A DNA stretch of 13,173 bases from a bacterium (GTDB lineage: Bacteria > Vulcanimicrobiota > Vulcanimicrobiia > Vulcanimicrobiales > SCRA01): NCBI GenBank assembly GCA_028869325.1, contig JAGWST010000396.1, positions 1 through 13,173 of the forward strand, written 5' to 3'. The notes under the pieces are model-generated. The model made no database searches. It saw only the letters and a program-made list of their open reading frames with translations, and was not told the DNA's origin. The position numbers and the translations under genes are program-made. The stretch's first letter is position 1. Each line of letters opens with the position of its first letter. This document shows, piece by piece, positions 4,413 to 12,643 of the stretch.

Positions 4413-6212
4413 GTGTCTGGCTACCTTCCGGTTGCCCTCGATCTCCGAGACCGTCTCGCCGTCGTCGTCGGTGGTGGCCGCGTTGCGCAGCGGAAGGTCT
4501 CCCATCTGCTCGATGCCCGGGCGCGCGTTCGTGTCGTGGCGCCCGCGCTCGCTCCGCAAGTTGCGGCCTGGGTCGCCGCTGGACTGATCGAGCATCTCCC
4601 TCGGGGGTTCGCTCCCGGCGATCTCGAGGGCGCGTGGCTGGCCTTCGCCGCCACCGACGATCCCGCCGTCAACCGCGCCGTGGCCGATGAGGCGCGTGCG
4701 CGCGGCATCTTCGCGAACCTCGCCGGCGAGCCGCAACTCGGGAGCTTCGCCACCTCGGCGGTTCATCGCGTCGGCCACCTGACCATCGCCGTGAACACCG
4801 ATGGCCTTGCCCCGGCCTTCGCCAAGCGCGTGCGCGACGAGATCGCGCAGCGCTTCGGCGAGCGCTACGCGCAGGAGCTCGAAGCCGGCGCTCGCGAGCG
4901 CGATCGTGCGCTAGGCCGGGGGCCGCTGGTCGCGGCGACGCGCGGCAGCGCGCTGGCGTTGGCGCAGACGCGCTGGGTGGCGCAGCGGCTGGCCGTGCGT
5001 GGAATCGCGAGCAGCGTGGAGATCGTCCACACCAAGGGCGATCGCATTCAGGATCGCACGCTGGCGGCGATCGGCAGCGACGGCCTCTTCGTCAAGGAGC
5101 TGGAGCGCGCGCTGGCGGAGCGGCGCGCCGACTACGCCGTGCACTCGGCAAAAGATCTTCCCAGCCGCCTCGGTGAGGGGATGATGCTGGCGGCGATCTG
5201 CGAGCGCGAAGATGCGCGCGACGCGCTGCTGGCGGAGCGCTTCGACGTGGGGAGCCTGGGCCTGGCGGCGCTGCCGCAAGGGGCGCGCGTGGGCACCTCG
5301 AGCCTGCGGCGCCGCGCTCAGCTCGCCGCGCTGCGCCCCGATCTCTGTTTCACCGACTTGCGCGGCAACGTCGACACGCGGCTGCGCAAGCTGGCGGAGG
5401 GCGAGGCCGATGCTCTGGTGCTGGCCCACGCCGGCCTACGCCGCTTGGGGACGACGGCGCGTTTCACCTATCTCTTCGATCCCGAGCAGATGACGCCGGC
5501 CGTGGCGCAGGGCGCGCTGGCGGTCGAGTGTCGCGACGACGACGCAGCGGCCTCCGCCCGTCTGCGTGAAGCGCTGAACGACGAGGCCAGCGAGCGCTGC
5601 GTGCTCGCCGAGCGCGCGCTCCTGCGAGGCGTGGAGGGCGGTTGCCAAGTGCCCGTCGGAGCCTACGCTTGCCTGGACGGCGGACGCCTGGAGTTGCACG
5701 CGGTGATCGCCTCGCTCGACGGCACGCGCCTGCTGCGCCAGCGGATCGAGGGCCCCGCCGGCGAGGCCGAGCGGCTCGGCGCCGCGCTCGCACAGCGTCT
5801 GCTGGAGGCCGGCGGGATAGAGATCCTGCGCGCCTTCCACCCGTTGCGCGATCGCGTGGTCGTCGTGCCCAGAACCCAGCGGCGTCCGAGCCAGGTCGCG
5901 GCGCGCCTGCGCTCGCTGGGGGCCCAGGCGGTGGAAGCCTATAGCGCGGCGGCCGCCGAAGAGAGCCTCCAGGGCCGCGCGCCCGACGTGGTCGTCGTCC
6001 CATCCAGCGGGAGCGTGGCGGTAATCGCTCCGTACCTCTCGGCGCTGCGTGGCCGCGATGCGCGGCCGCTGCTGGTGGCGATGGGGCCGCAATCGGCAAC
6101 CGCCGTGCGCGAGGCGGGTTTTGAACCCGATGCGACGAGCCAGACGCCGGCCGTGGATGCCCTGGTGGCAACGGTGCAGCGTCTGCTCACCGAAGGAGGC
6201 TTCGACTCATGA
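4413..6212 (+). CDS. hemC: Fusion: precorrin-2 dehydrogenase (SirC) - porphobilinogen deaminase (HemC) - partial HemD
   Basis: A 599-residue three-part protein starting at GTG. Residues 1-160 resemble SirC/CysG-N: the NAD-binding [12 protein letters not shown] (17-28) and AATDDPAVN (79-87), near the expected catalytic Asp. This part should oxidise precorrin-2 to sirohydrochlorin. Residues about 171-472 are HemC, which joins four porphobilinogens into hydroxymethylbilane: HTKGDRIQD (206-214), HSAKDLPS (244-251) with catalytic D248, [11 protein letters not shown] (294-304), and C411 in EGGCQVPVG for the dipyrromethane cofactor. Residues about 478-592 resemble HemD but are half the normal length (about 115 against 240-250). 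They keep the first strand-helix unit and the C-terminal unit ([28 protein letters not shown]) and lack the middle lobe. A full HemD is encoded at 11140-12642. The stop overlaps hemB by 4 nt. HemC is certain, SirC very likely, the HemD remnant likely. Confidence 0.92.
   Translation: MSGYLPVALDLRDRLAVVVGGGRVAQRKVSHLLDARARVRVVAPALAPQVAAWVAAGLIEHLPRGFAPGDLEGAWLAFAATDDPAVNRAVADEARARGIFANLAGEPQLGSFATSAVHRVGHLTIAVNTDGLAPAFAKRVRDEIAQRFGERYAQELEAGARERDRALGRGPLVAATRGSALALAQTRWVAQRLAVRGIASSVEIVHTKGDRIQDRTLAAIGSDGLFVKELERALAERRADYAVHSAKDLPSRLGEGMMLAAICEREDARDALLAERFDVGSLGLAALPQGARVGTSSLRRRAQLAALRPDLCFTDLRGNVDTRLRKLAEGEADALVLAHAGLRRLGTTARFTYLFDPEQMTPAVAQGALAVECRDDDAAASARLREALNDEASERCVLAERALLRGVEGGCQVPVGAYACLDGGRLELHAVIASLDGTRLLRQRIEGPAGEAERLGAALAQRLLEAGGIEILRAFHPLRDRVVVVPRTQRRPSQVAARLRSLGAQAVEAYSAAAAEESLQGRAPDVVVVPSSGSVAVIAPYLSALRGRDARPLLVAMGPQSATAVREAGFEPDATSQTPAVDALVATVQRLLTEGGFDS
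6193..6199 (+). promoter_or_regulatory. Ribosome binding site of hemB
   Basis: AAGGAGG lies 9 nt upstream of the hemB ATG (6209), inside the 3' end of the preceding gene. It supports independent initiation at this start in addition to coupling through the ATGA overlap. Confidence 0.65.
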
Positions 6213-7222
6213 AGACCATCGACGCGCCGTCCGATCAGATCGTCGTCACGCCGCCCTACGCCAGGCCGCGGCGTCTGCGCCGCACGGCGGCGCTGCGCGA
6301 GATGGTGCGCGAGACGCAGGTGCACGTCGAGGGGCTCGTGCAGCCGCTCTTCGTCCTCCCCGGCAGCGGCGTGCACCAAGAGATCTCCAGCATGCCGGGC
6401 ATCTACCGTTACTCCGTGGACACGGTCGTGGAGGAGGTGCGCCGCCTAGCCGAGCTCGGCATTCGTGGCGTGCTGCTCTTCGGCATCCCCGATCACAAGG
6501 ACGAGATCGCCTCGTCCAACTACGATCCCAACGGTGTGGTGCAGCGCGCGAGCGAGGCGATCAAACGGGAGGTTCCCGAAATCACCGTCATCGCGGATCT
6601 CTGTAATTGCGAGTACACCAGCCACGGTCACTGCGGCATCCTCAAGGGTGAGAGCGTCGACAACGATGCCACCTTGGAGCTGCTGGCACGCGTGGCCCTC
6701 ACCTACGCGCGGGCGGGCGTGGACGTGGTGGCGCCCTCCGACATGATGGACGGCCGGGTGCGCGTGATTCGCGAGAACCTCGACGCGCACGGCTTCCAAG
6801 AGACGGCGATCATGGCGTACAGCGCCAAGTTCGCCAGCGCCTACTACGGGCCGTTCCGTGAGGCGGCGGAATCGGCGCCCGCCTTCGGCGACCGCCGCTC
6901 GTACCAGATGGATCCGGCCAATCGCCGCGAGGCCTTGCGCGAGACGGCGCTGGACATCGAAGAGGGCGCGGATATCGTCATGGTCAAGCCGGGGCTGCCG
7001 TATCTCGATGTCTTGCGCGAGGTTCGCGACGCCTTCGAGCTGCCGCTTGCGGTCTACAACGTGAGCGGCGAGTACAGCATGCTCAAGGCGGCCGCGCTGC
7101 GCGGCTGGATCGAGGAGGAGCGCGCCGTCGACGAGACGCTGCTGGCATTCGCGCGCGCCGGCGCCGACATCACCATCACCTACTTCGCCGCAGACTTTGC
7201 CGCACGTGCGCGCAGACGCTGA
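6209..7222 (+). CDS. hemB: Porphobilinogen synthase (5-aminolevulinate dehydratase)
   Basis: A 337-residue enzyme of full family length that condenses two 5-aminolevulinate molecules into porphobilinogen in the cytoplasm. Both Schiff-base lysines are visible: K207 in AYSAKFAS and K260 in [10 protein letters not shown]. The metal-binding segment [14 protein letters not shown] carries C132, C134 and C142, so this is the zinc-dependent type rather than the magnesium type with Asp/Ala at these positions. Other signatures are PLFVLPG (46-52) and NVSGEYSM (284-291). The ATG overlaps the preceding stop by 4 nt (ATGA), with a good AAGGAGG upstream. It lies directly after the hemC fusion, whose substrate it makes. 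Confidence 0.97.
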   Translation: MKTIDAPSDQIVVTPPYARPRRLRRTAALREMVRETQVHVEGLVQPLFVLPGSGVHQEISSMPGIYRYSVDTVVEEVRRLAELGIRGVLLFGIPDHKDEIASSNYDPNGVVQRASEAIKREVPEITVIADLCNCEYTSHGHCGILKGESVDNDATLELLARVALTYARAGVDVVAPSDMMDGRVRVIRENLDAHGFQETAIMAYSAKFASAYYGPFREAAESAPAFGDRRSYQMDPANRREALRETALDIEEGADIVMVKPGLPYLDVLREVRDAFELPLAVYNVSGEYSMLKAAALRGWIEEERAVDETLLAFARAGADITITYFAADFAARARRR

Positions 7223-7811
7223 TCTAGCCGTCGTGATCCTGGCAGGCGGCGAGGCGACGCGGCTCCCCGGCAAACTGGCCAAGCCTGCCGGCGACGTGCC
7301 GCTGCTGGTGCGCGTCTATCGCAACTTGGAGCCCGCCGGCTGCCCCGTCTACCTCTCGCTCAAGCAGCCGTTGCCGCCCGAGCTGGCCGAGCCGCTCAAG
7401 CGCTGCACTCCGGTTTACGACGTCGAGCGCCAGCGCGGTCCGGTCGGTGGACTGGTCTCGTCGTTTGCGGCGATCACGCGGCGCTATGCCTTCGTCTGCG
7501 CCGGCGACGCACCGCTGGTGGACGTCGCGCACCTGCGGCGCCTGCTCGACGCCTGGCGCGAGGGCGACGAGGCGGTGGTTCCGGTGCGCGGCCGTCATGA
7601 CGGCGGCGAGCAGTGGGAGCCGCTCGCGGCGCTCTACGATGCCCCGGCGTTCGCGCGCGCCGGCGAGAGCGCTCTGCGTGCGGGGCGCGCATCGATGCGC
7701 CAGGTGATCGAGCGCCTGCGTGCGCGCCTGCTCCCCATGGAAGACGAGGCCGTCTTCACCAACGTCAACACGCCGGCGGAGTATGCCGCCTTCGTCGAGA
7801 GGCTCGCGTGA
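7206..7811 (+). CDS. mobA: MobA-like nucleotidyltransferase (molybdenum cofactor guanylyltransferase family)
   Basis: A 201-residue protein of one Rossmann-like nucleotidyltransferase domain. It opens with [15 protein letters not shown], a variant of the LAGGxSxRxGxxK nucleotide-binding loop. GPVGGL (like GPLAGL), CAGDAPLVD (like the metal-binding GDMPF), EPLAALYD and [10 protein letters not shown] (the NINTPEDL-like tail) then follow in MobA order. MobA transfers GMP from GTP to molybdopterin. A different substrate for this divergent copy cannot be excluded, since no other molybdenum cofactor gene is in view. The start is uncertain: GTG 7206 overlaps the hemB end by 17 nt and TTG 7197 by 26 nt; neither has a clear ribosome binding site. 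Its stop overlaps the hemL GTG by 4 nt, so it is translated as part of the haem operon. Confidence 0.75.
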   Translation: MRADADLAVVILAGGEATRLPGKLAKPAGDVPLLVRVYRNLEPAGCPVYLSLKQPLPPELAEPLKRCTPVYDVERQRGPVGGLVSSFAAITRRYAFVCAGDAPLVDVAHLRRLLDAWREGDEAVVPVRGRHDGGEQWEPLAALYDAPAFARAGESALRAGRASMRQVIERLRARLLPMEDEAVFTNVNTPAEYAAFVERLA

Positions 7812-9112
7812 CCGCTCAGCCGACGGATCGATCGGATCGCCTCTTCGAGCGCAGCACGCGGGTCATCCCCGGCGGCGTCAACTCGCCGGTGCGCGCTTTC
7901 CGCGCCGTCGGCGGCGTTCCACGCTTCGTCACGCGCGGTCACGGCGCGTATATCGAGGACGCCGACGGCAATCATTACATCGACTACGTCGGCTCTTGGG
8001 GGCCGCTGATCGCCGGTCACGCCCACCCCGAGGTCGTGCGCGCGGTAGAGTTGGCCGCCGCGCGCGGCAGCTCGTTCGGCGCGCCGACGGAGGCCGAGGC
8101 CGAGCTAGCGGAGCTGGTCGTCGAAATGATCCCCTCCGTGGAGATGGTGCGCTTCGTCTCCTCGGGCACGGAGGCGACGATGAGCGCGCTGCGCATCGCG
8201 CGCGGTTATACCGGGCGCGAGCGGGTGATCAAGTTCGACGGCTGCTACCACGGCCACGCCGACGCCTTTCTGGTGAGCGCGGGAAGCGGTGCGCTGAGCT
8301 TCGGCGCGCCGGACTCTCCGGGCGTGACGACCGGTACGGCGCGCGACACGCTGTGCGCGCCGTACAACGATCTGGAGACCGTACGGCGCCTCTTCGCCGA
8401 GCATCCTGGAGAGATCGCGTGCGTGATCGTCGAGCCGTACGCGGGGAACATGGGTCTGGTGCTGCCGCAGGTGGGCTTCTTGCAGGGCCTGCGTGAGGTC
8501 ACGCGAGCCGAGGGCGCGCTGCTCATCTTCGACGAGGTGATCAGCGGGCTGCGCGTGGCGCGCGGCGGCGCGCAAGAGCGCGAGGGCGTCATGCCGGATC
8601 TCACCACGCTCGGCAAAGTGATCGGCGGCGGGCTCCCCGTCGGGGCCTTCGGCGGACGCGCCGAGGTGATGGCCTGCCTCTCGCCGCTGGGGCCCGTCTA
8701 CCAGGCGGGAACGCTCTCGGGGAATCCGCTTGCGATGGCGGCCGGCATCGCGACGCTGCGCCTCCTGCGCGACGGCGGCGCCTACGAGCGGCTGGAGGCG
8801 CTGGGCGCGCGGCTCGAGCGCGGCCTGCGCGAGGTCTTCGCACGCCGCGGCGTGCGTGCGCAGCATGCGCGCGTGGGCTCGGTACTCTGCACCTTCTTCG
8901 CCGAGCAGCCGGTGACGGATCTGCGCTCGGCCAAGCGCAGCGACACGGAGCGCTACGCCGCCTACTTTCACGCCATGCTGGCCCGGGGCGTCTGGCTTGC
9001 GCCCTCACAGTTCGAGGTAGCCTTCGTCTCGCTCGCGCACACCGAGAGCGAGATCGACACCACGCTTGCCGCGGCGGACGATGTGCTGGCCGCGCTGGAG
9101 GCCCCCGCCTGA
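7808..9112 (+). CDS. hemL: Glutamate-1-semialdehyde 2,1-aminomutase
   Basis: A 434-residue PLP enzyme, close to the usual 425-430. It converts glutamate-1-semialdehyde to 5-aminolevulinate, the second step of the C5 pathway after HemA. Signatures include PGGVNSPVRAF (21-31), SSGTEATMSALRIAR (118-132, phosphate loop), CYHGHADAFLVSAGSGA (146-162), FDEVISGLRVA (241-251) and the PLP lysine K270 in TTLGKVIGGGLPVGAFGG. FDEVISGLRV replaces the more usual FDEVMTGFRV, a mild change. The GTG start overlaps the upstream stop as GTGA, and the first residues lead straight into the conserved FERSTRVIPGGVNSP block, which supports this start. The stop shares one base with the rex ATG (TGATG). Confidence 0.97.
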   Translation: MTAQPTDRSDRLFERSTRVIPGGVNSPVRAFRAVGGVPRFVTRGHGAYIEDADGNHYIDYVGSWGPLIAGHAHPEVVRAVELAAARGSSFGAPTEAEAELAELVVEMIPSVEMVRFVSSGTEATMSALRIARGYTGRERVIKFDGCYHGHADAFLVSAGSGALSFGAPDSPGVTTGTARDTLCAPYNDLETVRRLFAEHPGEIACVIVEPYAGNMGLVLPQVGFLQGLREVTRAEGALLIFDEVISGLRVARGGAQEREGVMPDLTTLGKVIGGGLPVGAFGGRAEVMACLSPLGPVYQAGTLSGNPLAMAAGIATLRLLRDGGAYERLEALGARLERGLREVFARRGVRAQHARVGSVLCTFFAEQPVTDLRSAKRSDTERYAAYFHAMLARGVWLAPSQFEVAFVSLAHTESEIDTTLAAADDVLAALEAPA

Positions 9113-9807
9113 TGGCTATCTCGCGAATCGCCTCGCTGCGCGCGGGTCTGCGCGCGCTGGCCGGGCGGAAGAACGGCGTGCGCGTCAACGAGTTCAACGT
9201 CCCGCGGCTCTTTCTCTACCATCGCGCGCTCGTTGAGGTGAGCAAACAGGGCGTGAGCGTGGTGACCAGCGAGTCGCTGGCGGAGCTCTGCGCCAACGAC
9301 GTGACGCCGACGCAGATTCGCAAGGATCTCTCGCAACTGGGGACGCTCGGCCGTCGCGGTCACGGCTACCAGGTCGCGGCGCTGCTGGACCTGCTCGCGC
9401 GCGTGCTGGGGCTCGACCAGGACTGGCGTATCGCGATCGTGGGCTTCGGCTACCTGGGCCACGCGCTGACGACCTTCCTCTCGTATCGCGAGGAGCGCTT
9501 CAAGATCGCCGCGCTCTTCGACAAGGCCCCCGATGTCATCGGGCAGAAATGGAACGACCTCACCGTTCGCCACATCGACGAGCTCGAGAGCACCTTGCGC
9601 GAGCTGGGCGGGGTGGATATCGCCGTCCTGGCCGTCCCGAGCAAGGCGGCGCAGGAGGTGGCCGAGCGGGTAGCGGCCGCGGGGGTCGACGCAATCCTGA
9701 ACTTTGCGCCCATCGCCCTGCGTGTGCCGGAGCAGGTCTTCGCGCGGAACATCGACCTGGCCGGCGAACTCTCCATCTTGACACACTACCTCACGGGATC
9801 CGATTGA
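9112..9807 (+). CDS. rex: Redox-sensing transcriptional repressor Rex
   Basis: A 231-residue repressor. Residues about 28-95 form the winged-helix DNA-binding domain, with VTPTQIRKDLSQLGTLGRRGHGYQV (64-88) containing the recognition segment. Residues about 104-225 form the NAD(H)-binding Rossmann domain with GFGYLG (111-116), where most Rex proteins read GAGNLG, and ALFDKAPDVIGQ (134-145). ILNFAP (195-200) is also typical. Rex releases DNA when NADH is high and usually represses respiration and fermentation genes. The ATG overlaps the hemL stop (TGATG). A GTG at 9178, preceded by GGAAG, would give 209 residues, closer to the family norm, and remove an unusual basic N-terminus; the choice is open. 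Being within the qcr-hem operon, it may control its own transcription through the site at 2112-2129. Confidence 0.95.
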   Translation: MAISRIASLRAGLRALAGRKNGVRVNEFNVPRLFLYHRALVEVSKQGVSVVTSESLAELCANDVTPTQIRKDLSQLGTLGRRGHGYQVAALLDLLARVLGLDQDWRIAIVGFGYLGHALTTFLSYREERFKIAALFDKAPDVIGQKWNDLTVRHIDELESTLRELGGVDIAVLAVPSKAAQEVAERVAAAGVDAILNFAPIALRVPEQVFARNIDLAGELSILTHYLTGSD

Positions 9808-9811
9808 CGAT

Positions 9812-11143
9812 ATGCCGCTGGTCTGCCTTGGGATGAACCACCGCACCGCCCCCGTCGAAGTCCGGGAGCGCCATGCCTTTCCGCTCTCGCGGGCGGCGGA
9901 GGTTCTCACGGCTCTGCGCGACTACTCCGCCGTGCGCGAGTGCGTGATGACCTCGACCTGCGGGCGGCTGGAGTTCTACGCCGAGCTCGACGACTACGAG
10001 CTGGGCGTAGCGCAGCTCAAGAGCTTTCTGACCAACTTTCGTCACGGTGACGTCGGCGATCTGGACTCCTATCTCTACACGCACCTGGGGCGCGAGGCGG
10101 TGCTGCACTTGCTGCGCGTCGCCACGGGCCTGGACTCGATGGTGCTGGGCGAGGCGGAGATACTGGGCCAGGTCAAGGACGCCTACGTGCAGGCGCAGCA
10201 CGCGGGCAGTGCCGGCAAGGTGCTCCATCGGCTCTTCCACGAGGCCCTGCAGACGGGCAAGGCGGCGCGCACGCAGACCGGCATCGGTGCCGACTCGGCC
10301 TCGATCGGCTCCGCCGCCGTCGATCTCGCGCGCGAGCAGATGGTCTCGCTGGCCGGAAAGCACGTGTTGGTGATCGGGGCGGGCCGCATGGGAACCCTGG
10401 TCGCACGCCGCTTGAGACACGAGCGCGTCGGGCAGATCGCCGTGGCCAATCGATCGTATCAACGTGCCGAACAGGTGGTGTTGGAGCTGGGAGCCGGAAA
10501 GGCCGTCGCGATGCCGGGCATCGTGAGCGTGCTGGCGGATGCCGATATCGTGATCACCTCGACCGGCGCCTCGCATTTCATCCTCACACCGGGCAACGTC
10601 GGCGAGGCCATGGCACGGCGGCCGGAGCGCCCCCTGTGCATCATCGACATCGCCGTTCCGCGTGATGCGGACCCGGAGTGCGCGCAGATTCCCAATGTGG
10701 CCCTGAACGATATCGACGCGCTGACGTCGGTGGTGGCGGAGCACATCGAGGCGCGCCGCGAGCACGTACCGCTCGTCAACGAGATCATCGCGGAGCACGT
10801 CACGCGCTTCCAGCAGTGGTACCAGACCCGCTCCGCCGTGCCGGTCATCTCCTCACTCGTGGAGAAGGCGGAGGAGATCCGTGCGCGTGAGGTCACGCGG
10901 CTGCTGCAGCGCTGCAGCGAGCTGAGCGAGCGCGAGAAGATGCTGATCACCAGCGCGACGATGACCATCGTCTCGCGGCTGCTGCACGTGCCGGTGACGC
11001 GCATTCGCGAGCTGGCGGCGACGAACCAAGCCGAGGCGATGGAGAACGTGCGCGTGCTGGGCGAGCTCTTCGCGCTGGACGGCAAGGCTGATGGATCGAC
11101 GCCGCCGCCGCACGCGGAGGCGAGCTCGGACCAGCGAGAGTGA
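9812..11143 (+). CDS. hemA: Glutamyl-tRNA reductase
   Basis: A 443-residue NADPH-dependent enzyme that reduces glutamyl-tRNA(Glu) to glutamate-1-semialdehyde, the committed step of C5 tetrapyrrole synthesis. It begins with GMNHRTAPVEVRE (7-19). The catalytic Cys50 lies in TSTCGRLEFY, where the usual motif is STCNR: Asn is replaced by Gly51 while R52 and E54 are kept. It continues with LDSMVLGEAEILGQVKDAY, the NADPH-binding VLVIGAGRMG, DIAVPRDADP and the C-terminal dimerisation helices, ending in a short polar tail rich in Pro and Ser. The length is normal. It starts 4 nt after the rex stop, with little sign of a Shine-Dalgarno. Its stop overlaps the next GTG by 4 nt. The rex-hemA order is seen in other Rex-bearing lineages and suggests redox control of haem synthesis. 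Confidence 0.97.
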   Translation: MPLVCLGMNHRTAPVEVRERHAFPLSRAAEVLTALRDYSAVRECVMTSTCGRLEFYAELDDYELGVAQLKSFLTNFRHGDVGDLDSYLYTHLGREAVLHLLRVATGLDSMVLGEAEILGQVKDAYVQAQHAGSAGKVLHRLFHEALQTGKAARTQTGIGADSASIGSAAVDLAREQMVSLAGKHVLVIGAGRMGTLVARRLRHERVGQIAVANRSYQRAEQVVLELGAGKAVAMPGIVSVLADADIVITSTGASHFILTPGNVGEAMARRPERPLCIIDIAVPRDADPECAQIPNVALNDIDALTSVVAEHIEARREHVPLVNEIIAEHVTRFQQWYQTRSAVPVISSLVEKAEEIRAREVTRLLQRCSELSEREKMLITSATMTIVSRLLHVPVTRIRELAATNQAEAMENVRVLGELFALDGKADGSTPPPHAEASSDQRE

Positions 11144-12642
11144 GGCGCGGAAAGGTTTCGTTGGTCGGCGCCGGCCCGGGTGATCCCGGGCTTTTGACCG
11201 TCAAGGCCGCGCGCCTGGTGGCTCGCGCCGAGGTGCTGATCTACGACTACCTTGCGGCGGAGCCGATCGTGGCCTTGGCGCCGCCGCACTGTCAGCGCAT
11301 CTACGTCGGTAAGAAGGCGGGCCAGCACACGCTGCCGCAGCAAGAGATCGATGCGCTGTTGGTGCGCCTGGGGCGCGAAGGGCGGCGCGTTGTTCGTCTC
11401 AAGGGCGGAGATCCGTTCGTCTTTGGGCGCGGAGGCGAGGAGGCCGAGGCGCTCGCCGCGGCCGGCGTCGCCTTCGAGATCGTTCCGGGGATAACGTCGG
11501 CGATCGCCGCGCCGGCGTACGCGGGGATTCCGGTGACGCACCGCGAGCATAACGCGCAGTTCGTCGTCTGCACCGGCCACGAGGACCCGGGGAAACTCGC
11601 CTCGACCATCGATTGGGCAAAACTGGCGGACCCGCACCGCACGATCGTGATGTTGATGGCGATGGGCAACCTGCGCGAGATCGCGGGGTGCCTGATGGCG
11701 GAGGGGTTGCCGGCGCAGACGCCGGTTGCGGTGGTGCGCGAGGGAACCAAGCCCGATCAGCGCACGGCTACCGGGACGCTGGCGACGATCGCTGATGTTG
11801 TGGAGCGCGAAGGCTTGGCAGCGCCGGCCGTCGTGGTGATCGGCAGCGTGGTGGCGCTGCGGGAGCGCATCCGCTGGTTCGATTGCGGCGCGCTCGCCGG
11901 CAAAGGGGTCCTGATCACGCGGCCGCCGGAGGATGCCGGCGAGATGAGCGAGCGCCTATACGAGCTGGGGGCGCGGCCGATCTCCGCGCCGTTGATCGCC
12001 ATCGAGCCCCCTCACGACATCTCCGCCGCCCGTACGGCCGTCGAGCATGCCGGCGCTTACCAATGGATCGTCTTCACGAGCCGCAACGGCGTGCGTGCCT
12101 TCTTCGAGCATGCGGCGGCACTGGGGCGCGACGCGCGCGTTTTGGGCGGCGTGAAGATCGCCGCGATCGGCTCCGTTACGGCGCAGACGCTGCGGGCGCA
12201 CGGCTTGCGGGCCGACTTCGTGCCGGACGACTACGTGGCGGAGGCGGTCGCCGACGGCCTGCTGGAGCGCACGTCCGCAGGCGAGCGGGTGTTACTCTAC
12301 CGCGCCGCCGGGGCACGTGACGTTCTGCCGGAGCGTCTGCGGGCAAACGGGCGAATCTGCGAGGTCGTGGCGGCGTATCGCACGCGGGCGCTGGGCGATC
12401 CCGCGCTGCGTGAGAAGCTGGCGCGCGCCGACGTGCTAACCTTTGCCAGCTCCTCGACCGTGCGCGCGTTCGTCGCCGCGCTCGACGGCGATCTCTCGCC
12501 CTCGCGCGGGAAGACGGTGGCTTGCATCGGCCCGATCACAGCGCAGACCGCTCGCGAGGCCGGGCTGCACGTGGATGTTGTCGCTGAGGTCCATACGGCC
12601 GACGGTCTGATAGACGCGCTCGAGGCAACCGCACTGACCTGA
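11140..12642 (+). CDS. cobA-hemD: Fusion: uroporphyrinogen-III C-methyltransferase (CobA) - uroporphyrinogen-III synthase (HemD)
   Basis: A 500-residue fusion of a type known in several Gram-positive and related lineages. Residues 1-245 are CobA/SUMT: VGAGPGDPGLLT (9-20), RLKGGDPFVFGRGGEE (86-101), VPGITSA (115-121), PVTHRE (131-136) and CTGHEDP (144-150). It methylates uroporphyrinogen III twice with S-adenosylmethionine to give precorrin-2. Residues about 252-500 are a full two-lobe HemD: KGVLITRPPEDAGEMSERLYELGA, WIVFTSRNGVRAFFE, AAIGSVTAQTLRAHGL, LLYRAAGARDVLPERL, LTFASSSTVRAF and ACIGPITAQTAREAGL. It cyclises hydroxymethylbilane to uroporphyrinogen III. This is probably the working HemD, since the copy fused to HemC is incomplete. 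Precorrin-2 can then go to the SirC domain at 4413. GTG start overlapping the hemA stop by 4 nt. Confidence 0.96.
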   Translation: MRRGKVSLVGAGPGDPGLLTVKAARLVARAEVLIYDYLAAEPIVALAPPHCQRIYVGKKAGQHTLPQQEIDALLVRLGREGRRVVRLKGGDPFVFGRGGEEAEALAAAGVAFEIVPGITSAIAAPAYAGIPVTHREHNAQFVVCTGHEDPGKLASTIDWAKLADPHRTIVMLMAMGNLREIAGCLMAEGLPAQTPVAVVREGTKPDQRTATGTLATIADVVEREGLAAPAVVVIGSVVALRERIRWFDCGALAGKGVLITRPPEDAGEMSERLYELGARPISAPLIAIEPPHDISAARTAVEHAGAYQWIVFTSRNGVRAFFEHAAALGRDARVLGGVKIAAIGSVTAQTLRAHGLRADFVPDDYVAEAVADGLLERTSAGERVLLYRAAGARDVLPERLRANGRICEVVAAYRTRALGDPALREKLARADVLTFASSSTVRAFVAALDGDLSPSRGKTVACIGPITAQTAREAGLHVDVVAEVHTADGLIDALEATALT

Positions 12643-12643
12643 C

